From positions 620,001 through 684,000 of the forward strand of contig NZ_CP080332.1 of assembly GCF_019456655.1 (NCBI RefSeq): DNA of 64,000 nucleotides. The letters run 5' to 3'. The position numbers and the translations under genes were made by a program. The stretch comes from Mycolicibacterium diernhoferi. GTDB lineage: Bacteria; Actinomycetota; Actinomycetes; Mycobacteriales; Mycobacteriaceae. Shown piece by piece: positions 62,231 to 64,000 of the stretch; positions within the stretch are counted from its first letter, which is position 1; the number at the start of each line of letters is the position of its first letter. The notes under the pieces were generated by a model, which saw only the letters and a list, made by a program, of their open reading frames with translations, was not told the origin of the DNA and made no database searches.

Positions 62231-62748
62231 GACAGTGCCACCCGCCGGATCGCGCTGACGATGTTGGGGTAGGCCGCGCAGCGGCAGAGGTTGCCGCTCA
62301 TCCGCTCCCGGATCTCGTCCTCGTCGAGTTCGGGGCTCGACTCCAGATCGTCGGTGACGTAGCTGGGCGATCCCGCTTTGGCTTCGTCCAACATGCCGAT
62401 CGCAGAACAGATCTGGCCGGGGGTGCAGTAACCGCACTGGAAGGCGTCCTCGTCGCAGAACGCCTGGGCCATCTCGTGTAGGCGCTCACCGTCGCCGAGC
62501 CCGGCGGCGGTGGTGATGTGCGCGCCGTCGGCGGCCACCGCGAACGTCAGGCAACTGGTCATCCGGCGGCCGTCGACCAGGATGGTGCAGGACCCGCACT
62601 GACCGTGATCGCAACCCTTCTTCGGCGCGGTCACCCCGAGATGCTCGCGCAGTGCGTCGAGCAGGGTCACCCGGTTGTCGACGGTCAGCGAACATCGTTC
62701 GCCGTCCACGTCCAGGGTCAGGTCAGAGGTGTGATTGGGCTGGGCCAC
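62227..62748 (-). CDS. Molybdenum hydroxylase 2Fe-2S subunit
   Basis: A 173-residue protein with two 2Fe-2S clusters. The plant-type site is KKGCDHGQCGSCTILVDG with a fourth Cys in SCLTF; the second site is FQCGYCTPGQICSA with NLCRCAAYPNI. It passes electrons from the molybdenum centre to FAD. A GTG at 62748 is the start. The operon order 2Fe-2S, FAD, Mo is the standard one. Confidence 0.9.
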   Translation of the reverse strand: MAQPNHTSDLTLDVDGERCSLTVDNRVTLLDALREHLGVTAPKKGCDHGQCGSCTILVDGRRMTSCLTFAVAADGAHITTAAGLGDGERLHEMAQAFCDEDAFQCGYCTPGQICSAIGMLDEAKAGSPSYVTDDLESSPELDEDEIRERMSGNLCRCAAYPNIVSAIRRVALS

Positions 62749-62787
62749 CCACGGCGGGTACCCGAGGGTGCGCGCTGCGAAACGGTG

Positions 62788-64000
62788 TCAGCGGGTGGCG
62801 CCCCGGGTGGTGGAGAGCACGGCGGCGATGGCGGTCGTCAGCGGGACCGACAGGGCCAGGGCGATGCCGCCGACCGCGGACCGGGCGATCTCGATCGCGA
62901 CGCTCTCACTGACCAGCACATCGCCCAGGGCCCGGTTGGCGACACTGAACAACAGCAGCAGCGGCAGCGCGCTGCCGGCATAGGCCAGCACCAGGGTGTA
63001 GACGGTGCTGGCGATGTGGTCGCGGCCGACCCGCATGGCCCCGAAGAACACCTCGCGCCGCGAATCGCTGTGTTCGGCGAGTTCGAATGCCGTCGATGCC
63101 TGGGTCACGGTGACGTCGTTGAGTACGCCGAGCGAGCCGATGATGAATCCGGCCAGCAGCAACCCGGTGATGGATACGCCCCCGAGATAGGTCGCGACCG
63201 CGTTGTTCTCCTCCTCGGACAGCCCGGTCAGTTGGGTCAGTTCGATTGCTCCCCAGGACAGGGCGGTGGCGAGGATCAGCGAGGTGAGGGTGCCCAGCAG
63301 GGCGGCGCTGGTCCGCAGGCTGACGCCGTGCGCCAGGTACAGCACCGCGTACAGGATCAGCGAGGAGGCCACCAGCGCCACCGGGATGGCGGCGGCTCCG
63401 TCGCGCAGGGCGGGCAGCATGAACACCACCAGCACACCGAATGCCACCACGATGCCGATCAGCGCGCGCAGCCCCCGCCAGCCCGCGATGGCGACCACCA
63501 CCACCGCGAAGACCGCGGCCAGGGCGGCCAGCGGCCAGGCCCGCTCGTAGTCATAGAACGAATAGGCGGTGGTCCCGGTGGGATCCACCGCGCGGGTGAT
63601 CCGGATGTCGTCACCGACCATCAGCTGCGGCTGGCCGGGGCCACCGCTGAATTCCAGCACGGTGTAGGCGCCGGCATTCGGGCCGGACTCGATGCCGATC
63701 AGCGACTGGGTGCAATGCGCGTCCGTGCCGGCCGTGGACCCCGGTGGGGCGGTCAGGACGACGCCGACGGCAGGTCCGCCACACGGGGCGGCACTGCTGG
63801 ACAGCACGCGGCCGGCCTCGGTGCTGACGCTGCCGCCCGCGGAGTTCTGGAACGGCAGCGGGATGTCGACCTTCTGCTGGCTCGGCCACAGCCAGGCCGC
63901 TCCGGCCAGCGTCAGCACCCCCAGCGCGATCAGCAGGCCGACCACGATGCGGGCCGCCAGCGGACCCAGCGGGTTCGGTCCCGAGCTGAGCGAGTGCGAA
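62788..64000 (-). CDS. YibE/F-family multi-pass membrane protein (5' end outside the window)
   Basis: At least 404 residues, with the N-terminus cut off at the right edge; codons upstream of 63945 continue in frame to the edge. One helix near its start is followed by an external ~110-residue domain with Cys pair, then about seven hydrophobic helices (WPLAALAAVFAVVVVAIAGW onward) and VNDVTVTQASTAFELAE, typical of YibE/F-like proteins. Function is unproven, perhaps ion or peptide transport. No gene lies between it and the molybdenum operon. Confidence 0.8.
   Translation of the reverse strand, partial: SHSLSSGPNPLGPLAARIVVGLLIALGVLTLAGAAWLWPSQQKVDIPLPFQNSAGGSVSTEAGRVLSSSAAPCGGPAVGVVLTAPPGSTAGTDAHCTQSLIGIESGPNAGAYTVLEFSGGPGQPQLMVGDDIRITRAVDPTGTTAYSFYDYERAWPLAALAAVFAVVVVAIAGWRGLRALIGIVVAFGVLVVFMLPALRDGAAAIPVALVASSLILYAVLYLAHGVSLRTSAALLGTLTSLILATALSWGAIELTQLTGLSEEENNAVATYLGGVSITGLLLAGFIIGSLGVLNDVTVTQASTAFELAEHSDSRREVFFGAMRVGRDHIASTVYTLVLAYAGSALPLLLLFSVANRALGDVLVSESVAIEIARSAVGGIALALSVPLTTAIAAVLSTTRGATR

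Overview
The window is a G+C-rich (about two thirds by eye) actinobacterial chromosome segment from a mycobacterium, most likely a rapid grower of the Mycolicibacterium type. Evidence: a type VII secretion locus of ESX-3 type with PE and PPE genes, a 13E12-family HNH gene under a mycobacterial SOS box, many GTG starts, and a gene order that (from memory, not from a search) follows the M. tuberculosis block from eccC3/PE5 to rmlA (Rv0284 to Rv0334), interrupted by accessory DNA.

Layout. 1-7.3 kb: 3' part of the ESX-3 operon (eccC3 tail, PE5, PPE4, esxG, esxH, espG3, eccD3, mycP3, eccE3), nearly all joined by 1-4 nt overlaps. 7.3-20 kb: conserved mycobacterial genes (alpha/beta hydrolase, amidohydrolase, trans-aconitate methyltransferase, Stf0 sulfotransferase, sulfatase, NUDIX protein, two PAP2 proteins of which one is fused to a diacylglycerol kinase domain, an L,D-transpeptidase-like exported protein, SnoaL protein, Hsp70-like membrane protein with a Thr-rich tail, exported hydrolase-like protein). 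20-22.5 kb: scrambled mobile-DNA zone with a 13E12 HNH gene, an IS481-type transposase remnant, a 3' fragment of a GntR/FCD regulator and a well-preserved cobalamin riboswitch that no longer precedes an intact gene. 22.5-28.9 kb: exported proteins with long disordered tails, a GH16 glucanase and two GH39-like glycosidase paralogues.

28.9-38.7 kb is the most interesting accessory part. It holds a PrmC-like methyltransferase plus CDGSH protein, a GAF-ANTAR regulator, a STAS protein, a haem-oxygenase-like diiron protein, a holin/DUF3618/DUF4235 membrane operon and a tightly coupled operon of four glycosyltransferases and one catalase-like protein. Several units carry sequences matching the mycobacterial SigF promoter (GTTT-N15-17-GGGTA), including a perfect match before the glycosyltransferase operon, so the block looks like a general-stress regulon that may make an undescribed glycoconjugate.

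38.7-52.7 kb: TetR/carotenoid oxygenase pair, TetR/P1-peptidase/amino acid permease unit, excalibur protein, zwf plus GH15 trehalase-like gene, a ferritin-like diiron protein under a perfect CRP site, and a slipin / Cys4 membrane protein / quinol nitric oxide reductase operon. 52.8-64 kb returns to the conserved backbone: tRNA-Gly, cupin, dcd, Hsp70-like Pro-rich protein, cytochrome P450, a mycothiol-type isomerase-like protein, SnoaL protein, rmlA, a three-subunit molybdenum hydroxylase of PaoABC type, and the truncated start of a YibE/F membrane protein.
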